Assembly (NCBI GenBank): GCA_947039055.1
Contig: CAMQYB010000119.1
Span: forward strand, 1 to 6,377
Source: an uncultured Deferribacteraceae bacterium
GTDB taxonomy: Bacteria > Chrysiogenota > Deferribacteres > Deferribacterales > Mucispirillaceae
Length of the DNA: 6,377 nt
Direction: 5' to 3'
Both the position numbers and the translations under genes were made by a program. Positions 4,689 through 6,377 of this stretch are shown here, in pieces (the first letter of the stretch is position 1; every line of letters begins with the position of its first letter). The notes under the pieces were generated by a model. The model was given only the letters and a program-made list of their open reading frames with translations, was not told the origin of the DNA and did not search any database.

Positions 4689-5879
4689 TTAATTATACTC
4701 AGCAGGAGTTAAACTTTTATTAGCAGATGCAGGCATATTAACACCGAAAGGTAAATACCCTGTCTTTTTCCCAGTAGAATCTATTTGAGGTTTAGGATGT
4801 ATCGGTGAAAAGTCAGCATCTGATTTTAAGAAATGCTCTTTTCTTGAACTAGTAGAGTTTAGGGTCATAGAGTCGTCCCAAGTAGAATCAAGATTATACC
4901 ACTTGCCATTAATTGATACTTTATTCCAAGCATGAAAACCTTCAGGCGTCATTCCGATAATATATATAGCTTTAAATTCTAAACGTTGAAGAAGATACAA
5001 CATAGAACGAGAGTAACCATCGCAGATAACAAGATAGCGTTTAAAATAATCAGTAGGTATAGGTGCTAGAAAAGATCCAGTTATATTTCCTGCAGAACTA
5101 AAATTCATACCACCATAAGCAACAGTTGCAAGATACTCTTCATGAAGCTTTCTAATTATTTGAGGTTTAGTAAGTTTAGATGTATCGCCTATGGATTTTA
5201 TTATTGCAGATACTCTAAGTTCTATAGTTTTCATATCATCACGATATTTCTCATAATTCAAATATGCTCTATGTGTACGAATATAAAATTCAGTAATATT
5301 TCCGTATGTATCTGTTTTATACTTATATCCAAATCCGCTAGGGTTAGCCATAGGAGAGTTGCTAGATATGTGAAATAACCTAGCTTCATCTTGCTCCATA
5401 AAAGATATAATTTTCTTGAGTTGCTCATTATATTTAATGTTTAATATTTTGTTTTTGCCAAGATCAATTTTTATTCTTCCACCAGTTCCATCATTAGTTA
5501 TGATTAATGAGTAGTTATCCAACATAGTTGCTAGTGCAAGATCATACGCTTTTTGTTCATCAACGTTTAAATAAGTTCTTCCGAAATATAGATCTTTGTT
5601 AGCTGGTTTAAAAATAGAGTTATTATCGCCAATAGTCCCATCGCCACCAGTATCTCCACCGTCGCCACCAGTACCACCATCGCCACCAGTATCACCACCG
5701 TCTCCACCAGTTCCACCACCGTCGCCACCAGTATCACCGTCGCCGTCAGGATCTATGTTCTCATTAGAGCCACTATCTTTCTTTGGCACAAAAGATGAGA
5801 AGTCACCACAAGCTGAAACAAGTGTGAAAGTTACTAAAATTATCAAAATGTTTAAAATATTTCTCTTTTTTATAAACAT
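4689..5879 (-). CDS. Transglutaminase-like lipoprotein with Gly/Asp-rich linker
   Basis: A 396-residue predicted lipoprotein. Residues 1-23 form a signal peptide with basic start (KKR) and a lipobox VSAC, placing the lipidated cysteine at 24. Residues 43-81 are a Gly/Asp/Thr linker. The region 90-250 has no recognised fold. The C-terminal part resembles a transglutaminase-like/cysteine protease core: Cys286 in ICDGYSRSMLYLLQRL, His316 in HAWNKV and Asp331 in WYNLDSTWDD form the expected catalytic triad, and the tail ends SLTPAEYN. Such domains can cleave or crosslink proteins; the substrate is unknown. It would be membrane-anchored, facing the periplasm or the outside. It lies 67 bases after a paralogous gene. 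The ribosome site is weak (GAG about nine bases before the ATG). The enzyme-like call is good; activity is inferred. Confidence 0.85.
   Translation of the reverse strand: MFIKKRNILNILIILVTFTLVSACGDFSSFVPKKDSGSNENIDPDGDGDTGGDGGGTGGDGGDTGGDGGTGGDGGDTGGDGTIGDNNSIFKPANKDLYFGRTYLNVDEQKAYDLALATMLDNYSLIITNDGTGGRIKIDLGKNKILNIKYNEQLKKIISFMEQDEARLFHISSNSPMANPSGFGYKYKTDTYGNITEFYIRTHRAYLNYEKYRDDMKTIELRVSAIIKSIGDTSKLTKPQIIRKLHEEYLATVAYGGMNFSSAGNITGSFLAPIPTDYFKRYLVICDGYSRSMLYLLQRLEFKAIYIIGMTPEGFHAWNKVSINGKWYNLDSTWDDSMTLNSTSSRKEHFLKSDADFSPIHPKPQIDSTGKKTGYLPFGVNMPASANKSLTPAEYN
5637..5747 (-). repeat. In-frame minisatellite encoding the Gly/Asp/Thr linker
   Basis: The DNA for residues 45-81 of the lipoprotein consists of imperfect repeats of 18 or 21 bases (on the plus strand ccaccagt...ccaccgtc), encoding units that begin T-G-G-D-G at residues 50, 57, 64, 70 and 77. 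All unit lengths are multiples of three, so gain or loss of units would leave the frame intact. The local GC content is much higher than in the surrounding DNA. Confidence 0.85.
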
Positions 5880-5901
5880 AAATTACTCATTATTATTTAT
5901 T

Positions 5902-5921
5902 ATCACAAACTAATCACAAAC
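5902..5921. repeat. Short direct repeat upstream of the lipoprotein gene
   Basis: ATCACAAAC occurs at 5902-5910 and 5913-5921, 11 bases apart (about one helical turn), in the 67-base gap ahead of the lipoprotein start. Beside it, AAACAA/TTGTTT can form a short hairpin without a T-tract. It might be an operator, but two 9-mers in AT-rich DNA are weak evidence. No convincing -35/-10 pair was found, so the gene may be read through from its upstream neighbour. Confidence 0.3.
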
Positions 5922-5946
5922 AAAACTTTGTTTACAAACCGTAACT

Positions 5947-6377
5947 TTAATTATACTCAGCAGGAGTTAAACTTTTAGTAGCAGAAGCAGGAAGAGTAAC
6001 ACCAAACATCAAGTATCCAGTGTTTGCTCCATCTTGATCTTTTTGAGGTCCTGGATGTTTTGTTGAAAAATCTGCATCTGATTTTAAGAAATCATATTTA
6101 TATGAAGCAGTAGAGTTGCCAGGTTTGTCATCATCCCAAGTTGAATCAAGATTATACCACTTTCCATCAATCTCTACTTTGTTCCAAGCGTGTAGAAGGT
6201 TTTTTACACCATCAAAAGCTGAGCCATTAATATAGATAGCTTTAAATCCTAAACGTTGAAGAAGATACAACATTGAACGAGAATAACCTTCGCATAAAAC
6301 TTTATAGTAGCCGTAGTAAGTATCAGCAGGTTTTAAGAACGAGCCACGCATATCTGAGGGAGAACCTTTCTGTCCAT
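5947..6377 (-). CDS. Transglutaminase-like protein, 3' part, cut by window edge
   Basis: Only the C-terminal 142 or so residues are present. An ATG at 6351 is internal rather than a start: the frame stays open to the window edge (GQKGSPSD precedes it), and the paralogue at 4689-5879 aligns across it. The catalytic triad of the transglutaminase-like core is kept: Cys in VLCEGYSRSMLYLLQRL (codon 6294-6292), His in LLHAWNKV and Asp in WYNLDSTWDD. Compared with the paralogue it has four extra residues in the loop before the His (NGSAFDGVKNLLHAW), and the same tail, SLTPAEYN. A lipoprotein signal is expected by analogy but lies outside the window. The two genes look like a tandem duplication; whether they form one operon is open. 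Confidence 0.85.
   Translation of the reverse strand, partial: GQKGSPSDMRGSFLKPADTYYGYYKVLCEGYSRSMLYLLQRLGFKAIYINGSAFDGVKNLLHAWNKVEIDGKWYNLDSTWDDDKPGNSTASYKYDFLKSDADFSTKHPGPQKDQDGANTGYLMFGVTLPASATKSLTPAEYN

Noticed and set aside
5637..5747. RTX-type calcium-binding nonapeptide repeats in the linker
   Set aside because: GGDGGDTGG has RTX-like spacing of Gly and Asp, but the aliphatic residue required at the eighth position is a glycine and the period is 6-7 rather than 9.
5596..5913. Proline/serine-rich plus-strand protein
   Set aside because: It is the complement of the Gly/Asp minisatellite of the lipoprotein; the proline pattern is a by-product of the repeat.

Overview
This AT-rich window carries seven tightly packed carbohydrate-phosphotransferase (PTS) genes and two surface-protein genes, all on the minus strand. 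I see no convincing plus-strand gene. The order rapZ, mannose-family EIIA, EIIB, EIIC, EIID, HPr, enzyme I is, to my knowledge, typical of Deltaproteobacteria-related lineages and Deferribacterota. With the low GC this suggests a host-associated, AT-rich member of such a lineage, for example a Mucispirillum-like bacterium. That assignment is inference, because there is no rRNA or other phylogenetic marker here.

Layout, read in the direction of transcription from right to left. Positions 6377-5947 hold the 3' part of a transglutaminase-like protein that runs off the window edge. Positions 5879-4689 hold a complete paralogous lipoprotein with a Gly/Asp-rich linker. A gene-free stretch of about 730 bp (4688-3957) follows. 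It contains a likely terminator, a duplicated block of about 121 bp, eight contiguous 33-bp tandem repeats, a purine-rich patch and a good sigma70-type promoter facing left. The PTS operon then runs rapZ (3956-3099), EIIA (3025-2606), EIIB (2488-1976), EIIC (1979-1308), EIID (1311-592), ptsH (579-307) and the first 102 codons of ptsI (307 to the window edge).

How the genes work together: enzyme I takes phosphate from phosphoenolpyruvate and passes it to HPr His17, then EIIA His9, then EIIB His14, and finally to a sugar carried in by the EIIC/EIID membrane pair. Each phospho-acceptor histidine is visible. HPr also keeps a candidate regulatory serine (Ser48), while the kinase that would use it is not in the window. 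RapZ, a nucleotide-binding regulator, is the first gene of the unit. Four-base ATGA overlaps (EIIB/EIIC and EIIC/EIID) and a TAATG overlap (ptsH/ptsI) indicate translational coupling. Two starts, those of EIIA and EIID, are better placed at internal methionines preceded by GGTGAT than at the first ATG of the reading frame.

The less ordinary parts are the repeat array between the two gene groups and the tandem pair of transglutaminase-like surface proteins, which share an almost identical C-terminal end.
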